Positions 23,641 through 34,232 of a DNA stretch of 64,000 nt are shown here, piece after piece. The stretch's first letter is position 1; each line of letters begins with the position of its first letter. A program made the position numbers and the translations under genes. The stretch lies in contig NW_022985168.1 of NCBI RefSeq assembly GCF_010093535.1, positions 878,752-942,751 on the forward strand. The letters run 5' to 3'. Source of the DNA: Lindgomyces ingoldianus (Eukaryota; Ascomycota; Dothideomycetes; Pleosporales; Lindgomycetaceae). The notes beneath the pieces are model-generated. The model did no database searches. It was not told the origin of the DNA and was given only the letters and a program-made list of their open reading frames with translations.

Positions 23641-24513
23641 TTAATTACTACCCTCTAACAAAGTATAAATTCTTACACTACCTTTACTAATTTAAGAATA
23701 ACTAGCGCCTTACTAGTAGGCACTAGTAAAATCCTAACCTAAAGTAAAGAAGTAATAATAGAACAGCTAAACAACATAAAAAATAAGATTACTAAATTAA
23801 AACAACTATTAGCCTAAGTAACAAACTATAGACTAATAATAGTAAACACCTAACTTTAGAACCTTTAACTTAAAGTATTAAACCTAAGAAACGCAGCCTA
23901 AGAAAAATTAAGTATAGACTTAAAAAAATGTTAAAACTTACACCCCTTAAGGCTTTTACTAAAAGTGTAAAAGACCTTAAGCTGTTTTTTACTTAATGTT
24001 ACCTCTACATGCAATATAATAAGGGCATCTTTTAAATAAATAAATAAATAATCTTCTAGATAAGACTTTACCTAGGGTTGCTGTTTACTATAGTAATAGT
24101 AATTACTATGCAACCTTTTAGCTCTAGTAATAGTAATCTAGTAATTACTATTTACTAAAAATAGTATAAAAGTATAACATAAGTCTTAATTAGCTATTTA
24201 AAATTTATAGCACTTTTAACTTTATTTTTCTTATTTTACTTAGACTACTATATTTAGATAAACTTAGTAAACTAAGTAAAATAATTTAACTAAATAAACT
24301 AATCTAACTAAATAATTTAAATAATCTAAATAAAGTAAATAACTTAAGTAAACTAAGTAACTTAAATTAACTAAGTAACTTGAATAACTTAAATAAACTA
24401 AATAATTTAAATAAACTAAATAACTTAAATATAAAAAAAATTACTACAACAGTTTATAAATAATCTATAAAAGCAAAGCTTGCTTAGAGCAATAGTTAGC
24501 GTATTAAGGTAGG
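23641..24513 (+). pseudogene. GypC copy 2 leader and gag-like region, degenerate
   Basis: Starts with the presumed primer-binding region ttaattactaccc. From about 23,700 to 24,040 the plus strand keeps a helical, Lys/Leu/Asn-rich frame with segments such as EQLNNIK and KLKQLL, which would suit an N-terminal Gag, but no diagnostic motif is visible. Near 24,075-24,165 are palindromic tagtaatagtaattacta segments. From 24,257 to 24,432 is a short-unit A/T-rich tandem repeat. The 3' LTR of this element is not found inside the window. Confidence 0.45.
24257..24432. repeat. A/T-rich short-unit tandem repeat
   Basis: Roughly 9-12-bp units related to taacttaaataaac and ctaagtaa run for about 175 bp with many small changes. 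It lies in the gag side of GypC copy 2 and has no coding sense. Confidence 0.7.
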
Positions 24514-25138
24514 TGTTACAATCCTTACTTGTAGTAATGCGAGTACGCGGGCCTAAGAGGGGTATAGCAAAAAGAGCGCAGCGTTACCAGGTGTACAGCC
24601 TAGCTAATAGCGCAAAGTAGGGTAAAAAAAGCAGTAATAAGATAGGCCTAATTATAGTTTACCTTTAGACAGCAGTATAAGGCGCTAGGTTAAACAGTTC
24701 TATTAAACAAAAAAAAGGTATATATAGTGTAAGATATACAACTAGTATTATAGCTTTTTAGAAATCTAAAATGCTACTTAGTCTATATAAAAAATAAACT
24801 AAATATTAATTTTATCTTTTTAAGGTTAATCTTCTTAGGGCCTATGTACTTTAATAGTAGCTGTAAGTCCTGTTAACTTAGCTCTACTTAGTCCTGTAGA
24901 AACTGCTCCTCTCTTGCTAAAGCTGCTACCCTTAGCATGCCTAGCCTTATAGCCTTTGCAGATGTGTTCCTATTAGGTGATACATTCCCCTAGTAGCTAA
25001 TCCCTAGGGTTAGGATGCAACCTAGTTAGGTTGTCTAGTTCCTTCTATTTAAGCATAAACAGATTCTATCCTTGTCTATTTAAAGAGTAGGGCACTTTCT
25101 AAAAGTCTTTATTAGTCTAACTATAAACTGTAATAGTA
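24509..25138 (-). repeat. Solo LTR of a GypC-related family (620 bp), TSD gtagg
   Basis: The insert 24,514-25,133 starts tgttacaatccttact and ends actgtaata (tgtaaca after one C-to-T), flanked by gtagg at 24,509-24,513 and 25,134-25,138. Its start matches the GypC LTRs at 44,278 and 53,844, and its middle matches the reverse complement of the LTR at 23,031-23,640. Strand is given by comparison with GypC copy 1, whose LTR reads the same way and whose genes are on the minus strand. Confidence 0.85.
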
Positions 25139-25890
25139 GGTTATTTAGGTTAAAAAATAGTTGCAGTATAATACTTAGCAAAGTAGTATTAGATAAGTAA
25201 TAGACATATAACAACAATATTTAACTATAGCATGTAACTAATTATAGCCTGTAACTAAGTGTAGCTAATTCTAATCTCTAACACACTAATATAGCTAATG
25301 CTAATCCCTAACATACTACTATAGCTATTAAAAAAAGTAAATAATAGCTAGCTAATTCTTAGCTTTAATTAAGTTAGTAAAATTTCTTTTTTAAAAACTT
25401 AAAGTTTATGTAAATTTAAGATTAGTTATTTAGAAATTAGTTAATTATTAGCTGTAATTAAAAGAACAGGTTCTAGCTCTAGCTTTTAACGCGTTTCTGC
25501 TCTTGCAATAGTCTTCCTCTTCTTTGCGCCTTGTAGTCTCTAGCGTTGCACCTGTTTCTTTCACCGCCTAATACTGCCACGCTACGCCTAATACTGCTAC
25601 TTAATATCTTTAATTTAATTGTTTTAGCATTAAAGCCCTAGTTGTAGAGCTGCAGCTTGTGTAGTTTGTTGCCTCTGCAGGAATTTCTTAGAGTGCTGGG
25701 GAGCTCTAGCGCTGCCTCTGCCTCTGCCTCTCTATCGCCGCAAAGATTAATGTAGTACATGTAATACCTTAACAAGCTGTTTTGCTTGCACAACCGCTAG
25801 TTTAGCTTCTTTAACTGCTGTTTAAATATAATAGACTAATGTCTAGAGTTGTTAGTAAGAGATTACCTAGTAGCGTTAAGAAATGCATAA
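25139..25890. other. Unassigned stretch with a RIP-mutated minisatellite relic and a low-RIP patch
   Basis: At 25,261-25,325 two degenerate units (gctaatccctaacata) resemble the 30-bp minisatellite at 26,825 and 55,825. From about 25,480 to 25,790 the sequence keeps more GC than its surroundings. On the minus strand this patch has a short basic frame (TTRRKEEED, then CKSRNALKARAR) that could be the tail of a transposase, but I cannot assign it. A gcctct hexamer is repeated three times near 25,709-25,728. Confidence 0.45.
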
Positions 25891-26020
25891 AGTAAATTGC
25901 AGCAAATTGTAGCAAACTACAGCAAATTATAGCAAACTACAGCAAATTGCAGCAAATTACAGCAAATTGCGGCAAACTATAGCAAATTTTAGCAAACTAC
26001 AGTAGATTACAGCAGCAGGC
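25891..26020. repeat. 10-bp tandem repeat, consensus agcaaattgc
   Basis: Twelve to thirteen consecutive 10-bp units (agcaaattgc, agcaaactac and one-base variants), each starting in the same register, ending where the units become agcagcaggc. The unit resembles half of the 20-bp unit inside the nearby solo LTR at 26,561-26,620. Confidence 0.9.
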
Positions 26021-26075
26021 AGCAATCCCTAGTAGATATTAGTTGTGTTGCAAGTAGCTCTACGTATAGAGAGGG

Positions 26076-26100
26076 TTCTAGAGGGGTAATGCCTCTAGAA
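26076..26100. other. Perfect 9-bp stem hairpin
   Basis: ttctagagg and cctctagaa flank a 7-base spacer, directly left of the point where PogA-like sequence starts. It may mark a former element end. Confidence 0.6.
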
Positions 26101-26468
26101 AAAAAGTCTTAAAAAGGGCAACAATAATTGTGCATAAGCTAGTGTTAGCGTAATAGGAAATTACTAAGCTTTAAGCAGCTAATAAGGCAGCTACATTTAG
26201 AAAGGCCTGCGCTTAACAGCTTTAAAGGAGGTTAGGGCGCGCAGTGACAGGAAGAAGGCAAAGAAGCAGGTGTAAGCTAAAGTAGGTGAGCAGTCCTAAA
26301 GGCGCTGCGGACAGCGCAATTAGACTAGGCATAACGCGCAAACGTGTAAGCAAGAAGTATAAGTAGTATCTAAATAATATTCTAGGCTGTACTGTACTCT
26401 ATAGTGCCAGAGCGGGTTGTTATGGGCCATAATAAAGTTTGTTGTGGTGTGGTCTTGGCAAAAGTGAG
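26101..26468 (+). mobile_element. PogA 3'-end fragment, almost unmutated, in composite unit H (left copy)
   Basis: Aligns with the C-terminal and 3' part of PogA (compare 21,568-21,975) but keeps C and G where the full PogA copies have T and A. It encodes on the plus strand the basic transposase tail (ALKEVRARSDRKKAKKQV). It lacks about 55 bp present in copies 2 and 3. It is cut at 26,468 by the 330-bp solo LTR and resumes at 26,799. The final PogA inverted repeat is missing: after gtgtgagcaact the sequence changes to a minisatellite. Confidence 0.82.
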
Positions 26469-26803
26469 TGTCAGATATGCGCACCTACTGTCAAGACAGG
26501 AGGAACGCTGGACGAAAGCTGCTACATAGTACGAGCAATAAGCTCGAACAGTATGTTGCTGCAAATTGCAGCATGTTGCAGCAAATTGCAGCATGTTGCA
26601 GCAAATTGCAGCATGTTGCAAGCTGGTCGCGCATAGGGCTAGTGCGCGAGGGACTCGGACCGGAAAAACAAAAGCCGAGCAACACGAGCAGAGCACAAAA
26701 AGCATCGAATAAACAATACAATCAATCATCATCCCATACATTGTATCCAAACCCATCATTCATCTCAGGAAGCCTAGAAACAGTGCTTCAATCTGACAGT
26801 GAG
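26464..26803 (+). repeat. Solo LTR, 330-bp family, copy 1, TSD gtgag
   Basis: The insert 26,469-26,798 begins tgtcagat and ends atctgaca, flanked by gtgag at 26,464-26,468 and 26,799-26,803; removing it restores PogA sequence. It has near-normal base composition and no sign of heavy RIP. It contains three 20-bp tandem units (26,561-26,620), a cgagc/gctcg hairpin with loop aataa (26,532-26,546) and an aataaa near 26,708. A second copy, inverted, is at 56,139. Short open frames across it on both strands come from the repeat units and are not genes. Confidence 0.9.
26561..26620. repeat. 20-bp tandem repeat (x3) inside the 330-bp LTR
   Basis: Three exact units of gcaaattgcagcatgttgca. The half-unit gcaaattgca recurs in the 10-bp array at 25,891-26,020. 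Confidence 0.92.
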
Positions 26804-26824
26804 CAACTCAGGTGTGTGAGCAAC

Positions 26825-26932
26825 TGCCAATCCCTGACACACCGATGCCAATCCCCGACACACCGATGTGGCTGATGCCAATCCCCAACACACTAATGTG
26901 GCTGATGCTAATCCCCGACACACCGATGTGGC
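26825..26932. repeat. 30-bp minisatellite, left copy
   Basis: About 3.6 units built on gccaatccccgacacaccga followed by tgtggctgat. The first unit is shortened to 21 bp. The inverted counterpart is at 55,825-55,942. Little RIP is visible. Confidence 0.9.
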
Positions 26933-27182
26933 TAGAGAGGTGGAACAGACGCAACTAACTATACTTTAAACATGTTTTACACAACGCATGCTAGAGCAAA
27001 CTGTGTGCAAATTAATAGAAAGGTGCACTTATATTAGGTATACGTTTTTTTTAAAAAAGAATATAAGAAATACATAAGGTAACAGAGAAATAGCGTTACT
27101 AGGGTTTATCCGAAGAAATTCTGACTAATTAGCGCGTCTAAAAGAGGAGATTCTGCTCAACTTTTCGTTCTGCAAACCCGAA
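26933..27182 (+). mobile_element. Composite unit H, left copy, unique 3' section
   Basis: About 250 bp that match 55,571-55,824 in reverse orientation, including aaaagaggagattctgctc and the end gttctgcaaacccgaat. There is no open frame and no recognised protein. The right copy continues into a hairpin plus CTAA terminus; here the sequence is interrupted at a TA by PogC copy 1. Confidence 0.75.
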
Positions 27183-27184
27183 TA

Positions 27185-28281
27185 ACGTACCTAACGGGTT
27201 AGCCGGCCACTTTTGCTAAGCCCCTACTAAAACCACTCTATTCTCTCGCAAAACAGCCTACTTTAGCTCTATATAGAGTAATATAACATAAGATATTATT
27301 TAGAGTCTACTTTTACTACTTACTTATATATACATAAGTTATGCCTAGTTTAATTACACTACCTATATTCCTTTTAACTTAGCTTACTTTTTTTAGTGTG
27401 CACTTGCGTCTTTAGCTTCTTTCTATTACTACGCGCTCTAAACTCCTTTAGAGCAGTTAGACAAGCTTTATTTTTAACTATTAAAGTCTTTTCTACCTAA
27501 ATCTGCTTTCTTTTATATAATCTATGTTACTTAGTAGCCTTATTTACTACTAAAGCTCTGTAATTTTATAGCCTACTTTATTATATTAATGCCTTAGATA
27601 ACTGTTGTCTACTTTTTATTACTTTACTATACTACCTTTAGCTGTTTTTATCTCTTTAAAGCTGTAATAACTGCTCTAGTTAATATCTAGCTTATTATAA
27701 AGCCTAACTTGTTAAAGTTATATGTGTCTTTATTTTAAATACTATACTTAGCTTTTATATTAGCTACTAGGTAAAACTAGCCCTAGATAACTTTTAGATC
27801 TTTATATAGCGCTCTTTTATAATTATACTTATAATTAAACTTTATTATAAACTTAGAGTAGTGCTTAACCTACATACTAGGCTAGTTTAAGCTAACCTAG
27901 CCTAGATTACACTCTATAGGCAAGGAATTAGCTATATTAGCTACAGCTATAAGCCTAGAAAAAAAATCTGCGTGTAATAAGCTTAAGTATGTACTTAATA
28001 ACTACTTTTTTTTAAGCTTAGTTAGATTTCTTAATTTAGGCTAGCATTCTGCTTATAAAGGCTGTCTAGCGCGTTAATTACTTAGTGTTATGTAAAAGGC
28101 ATTATAAATAGCTGCAGCATGTTATAAGAAAAGTTTTAAGTCTTATTTAAAAGCTTAAAAAGTAACCTGTATTTAACATTTTTTAGAAGATTTAATCTAG
28201 TGTTGTTGTTAAAGCATTATGTAGATAGGTAGAGTTTAGTAGGGGCTTAGCAAAAGTGGCCGGCCAACCTGTTAGGTACGT
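27185..28281 (-). mobile_element. PogC copy 1, internally deleted pogo-like element (1,097 bp)
   Basis: The inverted repeats are acgtacctaacgggtta... and ...aacctgttaggtacgt, continuing into ggccggccac and gtggccggcc, with TA flanks (27,183-27,184 and 28,282-28,283). On the minus strand it keeps the first catalytic block of a pogo transposase (YNFNK near 27,708-27,730) and a C-terminal region near the left end that parallels PogA read in reverse, but the middle of the transposase is missing compared with PogC copy 2. Non-autonomous. Confidence 0.85.
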
Positions 28282-28437
28282 TACTAAAAAGTAGCAACCC
28301 TGACTTTACCTAAAAGGTCCTCTAGCTATTTAGTTCTAACTCTATATAGATAGCTAAATAAATTTTAAAATTAATAAAAAAACTTTTTTATTAGAAACTA
28401 AAAAAATCTTTAGTAGCATTACCTTTTTTAAAGAAGC

Positions 28438-28634
28438 TGTCGCGTATACTAAGAGCCTTGGCTGGGGCTCAGAGCCTGGGACTGGGGCTCAGAGCCTGGG
28501 ACGCAGCTCGGGATCTAGAGATATTATGTTCTGAAGCTTAGTGTATATAAGGAGAGCCCTTAGCTCTCTTAGATAGCAGAGTTACTTTATCTAATCTTCT
28601 AAACAGCTACTGCTAGGCTATTTTATCCTCTATA
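28438..28634 (+). repeat. CopB 5' LTR (197 bp)
   Basis: Starts tgtcgcgtatactaag and ends tatcctctata (family tatcctccaca). It contains about 19-bp repeats of the type ggctggggctcagagcc, one unit fewer than the 3' LTR. Its inner end is RIP-mutated and its outer end is clean. Confidence 0.88.
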
Positions 28635-30300
28635 GTTATAGGCCTAGCGCTTTAAAAACTAAGGATAATTCTTCTTATATAACTATAGCGCTAGTAAAAG
28701 CTGTTTAGAAGCTTTCTTATCTTTATTACCTCTAAAGCCTATGTTATAGCTAATTAAGATGCTCTTTTCCTAATAGGAGTATACTAGCTTAAGGACTACA
28801 CAAGCTGGCCTCTCTAGTTTATCTAGCTCTAGTTCTATGCTCTTAGCAAAAACCTATAGGACATAATTAATCTAGATAGACTAGACGCTCTAAATCCTAT
28901 AGACAGCGCTCTAAAGATGCCTACACTTAGAGTAATTACTGCTAAGAACTCTCTAAAGAAGGCTAACATACAGTACTAGACTAATATTACTAAGTACTAA
29001 GCTTAATTAAGCAACTAGGCTTCCTACGCAACGTGTCTTTAGATAATCTAGAACTAGGTTAATGCAACTGTTGCACTAGAACTTCTAGAACTTATAATAA
29101 TGCAGCTTATGTTAGAGAACTAATCTACTTTATAAGCACTTATATAAGCCTTAAAACAAGAGCTAGCACTAATAAACATAAGCATAAAAAATTTTATATA
29201 AGTAAAGTATAAAGCTTACTTTACTAAAGTAAAGCATAGTACTATAACTTTAAAAGCTTAGTACTAGCAGTAGCACTTTTTATACACTAAGGTAAGAACC
29301 TATAAGATTCTTAACATAGAAGGCTAGCTTACTGCACAAGACTTTCTAGACGCCCTAGCTCTAAAGCTTGCACTAGACTAGGCGCGCTCTATGCACTAGA
29401 GGGTTATAAAGGCTAGCGCACTTAGTAAAAAACTTTTAATAATCTAGAAAATTAGTAAGATCTTCTTAATAATGCTCTAAAAGCACTCCCTACGCGTAAG
29501 TAACTAAGGTATAGGTATATTTATAATGCTTAGCAAATAATTAGATAATAATTTAGCCTAATCTATTTTAGCTTAATTAAGCCACCTGTGCTTATGTAAA
29601 GCTTTAGAGTAATCTTTTTATCTATAAAAAGCAGTAGACTATAAAAACTTTATGTTAGCAGTTACTAGAAAGCTAAAGAAGCTTAGTAAAACTACATATT
29701 AGAAGATCTTTAAAAGGCTTAAGTAGGCGCAGCATAAAAAAGTAAAAGCTATACTACTTAAAAAGGCTATGTAATTCTAAATAAAGCCTTCTTTACTTTA
29801 AAAGCTATTAAAAAATTAGATAAGCTAGCATTTTTAAAAAGCATTATTACTGCACTTATTAACCTAGCGCTTTTAGTAAAACTAGAGATGCATGTAACTA
29901 TAGATTTTAACACTTACTTACTCTTTATAAGCATAATTCTAGATAATAAAAGTGCTACGCACTTAGTAAATAGCATAGAGCTGCTTGTACCTAAGTTATT
30001 TAAAAAAGCTTAAAGTTTATACATAGTAAAAGCTAGCACCTAGTTATTTCTAATTTAGGGAACAGAAACTAGAAAGCTTAAAAGGGTGTTAAATAAAGCA
30101 TAAAGAGAGCGCATAGAAGATCTTACACTATAAAAAGTAGTTATAGTAAAAAAATTTTATGTTAATATTATCTTAGAAGCTTATTTAAAAGAAAAAGGAC
30201 TATAGTATTTAAAACTTAACTATACACTACACATAAGCACACTAGAAAAAAAATAAGGTACTTATAACACTTTACTAAAAACATAACTTTATGTTTATTA
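28635..30300 (+). pseudogene. CopB gag and protease, degenerate
   Basis: The plus frame from about 28,890 is helical with no diagnostic Gag motif. At 29,920-29,985 it reads ILDNKSATHLVNS, the RIP form of the Copia aspartic protease signature (LDSGAxxHx). In-frame stops are frequent. The position directly after the 5' LTR supports gag-protease. Confidence 0.6.
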
Positions 30301-30655
30301 AATATAAAGCTGTTTTTTTTTTACTTACTAGTGCAGAGTGTGCTTTTAAATTGCTAACGCTTATAGACTATATTTTTATACTTAGACTTAGAAAAGCTTT
30401 AGCATGCGCGCGCAGGACACCTAGGCTCTAAAGCTCTGCAGGCTCTAGTTAAAAGCATAAAGAATGTATAAATAATAGGTACAAAGCAAGTACACTATAA
30501 GCACTGCGCAATAACACACGCTAAGCAGGTTATATTAAAAAAACTAAAAAAGCAAGCTCCCTACCTATTCTAAAGAATTACATAGGACATGTTTAAGATG
30601 CTATTAGAGCGCAGCAGAGCTCTATAGATAATAATTATTAAGAATAAATATAGTA
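30301..30655 (+). pseudogene. CopB integrase, N-terminal part, degenerate
   Basis: The Cys pair of the HHCC zinc domain is at about 30,492-30,524 (CKHCA in repaired form, seen as YKHCA). It is followed by a basic stretch and a WDMFxM-like block at the start of the catalytic core. The frame is cut at 30,655 by FB1 and continues at 31,758. Confidence 0.65.
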
Positions 30656-31755
30656 ACGTACTTTACAGGCAAGTTGCTTACACACCTAAGTTACTTACTT
30701 TTGCTAAGACTCTACTAAACTACTCTTCCTACACTAATGCATTCCCTACAACACTACTTAGATGTGCTAAAAGAATGTTAGATACAGCTTGCACTTTAAG
30801 CTTTTAAATAAGACATAAAACTCTTAAAAAAATATGCTATAGCTATGTGTAAAGTTCTATAAAAGATAATAAATAACTATAGCGCTAGATAACCTTTACA
30901 AGCTAATTCTACAGCTAAATTATAAAAGCTAGGTAATAAAAAAAAGTAGGTAATTATTAAGACTATACTTAAGCTATATGCGTAAGAAATTTCCTCTTAG
31001 ATAGTATTTATAGCTAATATAGCTAATTCTTTGCGCGCTAAGCATAATCTAGGCTATGTTTACATAAACTAGCCTAGTACATTTGTAAAGCGTTATTTAG
31101 AGCTTAAAGTAACATTTAAGTGTAAGTATAACTATAAAAGAGCTTTTTATAAGAGTCTTAGAGTAATTTAAAGCAGGTTTAGCCTTATAAAGAATATTAA
31201 AGCTAAGTATAGCATCTAAAATAATAACACGTATAACTTTAGTAAAATAAAGTTTATAATTAGCTAAATATCTTTTAACTATACTTATGCTTAAAACTTT
31301 ACTTTAAGCTTTAAATAACGCTTTATAAATGTACTAGGCTAGTTTATGTAAACATAGCCTAGATTATGCTTAGTGCGCAAAAAATTAGCTATATTAGCTA
31401 TAAATGCTATCTAAGGGGAAATTCCTTGCGCATATAGCTTAAGTATAGTCTTAATAATTACCTGCTTTTTTTTATTGCCTAGCCTTTATAATTTAGCTGT
31501 AGAATTAGCTTATAAAGGTTATTTAGCGCTATAGTTATTTATTATCTTTTACAGAACTTTATATATAGCTATAGCACATTTTTTTAAGAGTTTTATGTCT
31601 TGTTTAAAAGCTTAGAGTGTAAGCTGTATCTAACATTCTTTTAGCGCGTCTAAGTAGTGTTATAGGGAATGCATTAGTGTAGAAAGGGTAGTTTAGTAGG
31701 GTCTTAGTAAAAGTAAACAACTTAGGTGTGTGAGCAACTTGCTTGTAAAGTATGT
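30656..31755. mobile_element. FB1, fold-back element derived from PogA (1,100 bp)
   Basis: The two arms are inverted copies of each other over most of the element: about 30,656-31,130 pairs with about 31,290-31,755, leaving a spacer of roughly 150 bp. The termini (acgtactttacagg... and ...aagtatgt) and the TA target (30,654-30,655 and 31,756-31,757) are those of PogA. The arms correspond to the 5' part of PogA, and no catalytic transposase block is kept. Transcribed, it would fold into a long hairpin RNA. Confidence 0.9.
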
Positions 31756-31757
31756 TA

Positions 31758-33900
31758 GTAAAATCTTTTTATACTTTTTCTAGGCAAAAACGCTTTTAGA
31801 AATCTAAAGAGTAATAAAAAACTTTAAAAGCATAGTGTCTAATTAATATAAGCTCTAGATTAGTAAAATATAGTAAAATAATAACACTACTACACTCTCT
31901 TAGCATAAAAAGTTAAAGTATAAGCTTTAAGTAAAAGAATCTAGTATTAATATTAAAAGCTTTTTACTATACACTTATAAGCTAAATAGAGCTGCAGAAA
32001 GAGCTAAATAAAAGATAATTATAAAGTCTATTAAGATAAAAAGCAGCGCAGGACTCCCTAAAAAGCTCTAGCTAGAAGTAGTAGACGCAGCAACATAGCT
32101 GTACAATATAAGCCTGTTGCACATATATAACCTACACTTACTAAATAAAGTCTTAGACATGTAGTTTACTAATTACTTTAGATACTATAAGCTAAAGTAA
32201 GTAAAAAGTGCTATAGCTAATCTAAGGCCTAATTAGAGCAGGACTTACACATATAGCTATTACGCTTACCTACTTAATAAGAAGTAAGTAGCTAGGCGTT
32301 AAAAGTAAAGCTTTAAAGTAACTTTATAAGGCTACATAGAATATTTTATAAGCTATAGAGCCTTAAATATCTATAGAATATAAGTTTTATTACTTAACTA
32401 AGTAATTACTATAAAAATGTAGCTTTTAATAAGACACACTTTTATAAAAAATAAAAGTAATAAGCTAATTCTTTAAAAAGAAGCCTTTAAAATTATTAAA
32501 ATTCTTAATAAGTAAAGTAAGATTTATAATGTAGAAAAAGCCTTTAAGCTTTTACTTTAAAAGTTAAATAAGTAGTAAAGTAATATACTAAATTAAAAGC
32601 CTTAAAAGTGTAAGCTTAAAAGTATAAAAACTAAAAAGCTTATTAAAACTTAAGTTAGCTAGCTAAAGAATTAGTACTTAAAGGTAGAAGTAACTACGCA
32701 GGTAATAAGCATAATAAGTAAGTTACTAAGAATTTACATAGTTCTTAATAAACATATAGCACTTATTACACTAGAGCTAACTTCTAAGCTAGAGCTTATA
32801 GATAGCTCTACAACACGCCCTATATAAAGTAGGCATAAGCATACTAGTAATCTCTAGTAAGTGCACTTAACTAAAGAAGCAGATTTACTAGGCTTATTAA
32901 GTTAAATAGCTAACTTGCTAGTTAAAAAATTAACTTTTATCTTTTATACTAAGACATTATCTTTTATAGCTTTAGTTAAAGCAGGTAAGGCACTTTTTAA
33001 ATATATGTATAACAAAAAAAGCTAAGGACTAGCTACACATATAAGCTAAAAAATACAGAGGTAAGATTCTAATAACTTAAGTAAGCTTAGAGGTGCAGAA
33101 AGCAGAGGTATATATACAACACTTTTAAAGAGAAGTAGTATACACCTTACTCTAGTTAATTTAAAGCACCTTTAAATAAACTTTCTTAAAGCATTTATTA
33201 CTTATAATAATAAAGTGCTTAAAACACTTTACATAGTGTTTTCTATAGCTGCTTTTTTTAAGTAGCTTTAACTAAGAGCCTATAAGCTTCTAAAGAAACC
33301 CTTAAAATAAAAAAATTTATATAAACACTTATATAAAAATCTTTTTAAAATTATAGCATAAAAAAAGATAGCTACTCTGCTTAAAAAAAGCACTTAAAAA
33401 AGATTATATAAACTAAAGCAATATCTAAGCTGCTTCTACTAAAGTAGGTATTTATATATAAATTTAACTAAAATAAGTATTTTACTAAATGTAAAGCTTA
33501 TATTTGCGTACACAGTAATCTTTAAAGTAAGGACTTACTCTAGTTAACTTATGCTGCTACTCTTATAGCTAGATCTTTCTAAATAGTAATAGTAATAGCA
33601 GCTTAATTTAACCTAGAGATTAGGCAATATGATGTTATAAGCACGTTCCTAAACGCGCACTATAAAGGTAAGCTAGAAGTAACATGTAAGCTTCTAGAAA
33701 GCTTTACAAAGCTTAGTATATATATTAAGCTTCTCTAAGCTTTATATAGACTGCGTAACTTGCTAATTTTATAGTACTAAAAGCTTTTATAAGCTTTTTA
33801 AAAGCTTAAGCTTATTTTATTTAAAAAGGAACTATACTTATTCTTTAACTATAATTACTATATCTTACTTTTTTTATATAGACAACATACTTTATATTTA
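31758..33900 (+). pseudogene. CopB integrase core, linker and N-terminal reverse transcriptase, degenerate
   Basis: The integrase core and a long poorly conserved linker fill 31,758 to about 33,500. The RT is clear from 33,545: AATLxARSF, then the block ending EIRQYDVISxFLNAxYK, then LxALYxLR near 33,735, and finally FY(I)D(N)ILY at about 33,870-33,895, the YVDD active-site box of Copia RT. CopA inserted a few bases after this box. Stops sit at Gln/Trp positions throughout. Confidence 0.8.
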
Positions 33901-33904
33901 TTAC

Positions 33905-34184
33905 TGTCTGTACGCAGCAGCAGCGTCGCGGCCTGGATACAAGCGATCGCGCACGAGCAGGATCACGTATCTATGTCACATGATGCTCGTGCGCGAACCT
34001 CTGTGCGCGAACATCTAGATATCCCCCTTTTCCTCTGTACAGAGGAAAGACAAGAGTAATAGAACTAGAAACATATTACCCTTACCTTACCTACCTTATA
34101 CACTATGCACACTATACACCACTCTTACTTTTGCTACTTAAGTGCTTATACTATAAGCAGCTAGCTATTAAAGCCTATTTAACA
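33905..34184 (+). repeat. CopA 5' LTR (280 bp) with hairpin and palindrome
   Basis: Starts tgtctgtacgcagcagc and ends gcctatttaaca. Unusually clean at its outer half. It contains a perfect 12-bp inverted repeat, cgcgcacgagca (33,948-33,959) with tgctcgtgcgcg (33,984-33,995), and a 16-bp palindrome, tcctctgtacagagga (34,031-34,046). Both are damaged in the 3' LTR. The following bases, ctaattagtagtt, are shared with CopC and are probably the primer-binding region. Confidence 0.92.
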
Positions 34185-34232
34185 CTAATTAGTAGTTAAT
34201 TTAATTAACTATAAATTAGTAAGAGTAATAAT

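Noticed and set aside
26382..26875. Four overlapping open frames on both strands
   Set aside because: They lie in the unmutated 330-bp LTR and its 20-bp repeats (CCNLLQHAA-type repeats in translation). Open because RIP stops are absent, not because they are coding.
26825..26932. CRISPR-like array
   Set aside because: 30-bp units repeat without spacers, and the genome context is eukaryotic. It is a minisatellite.
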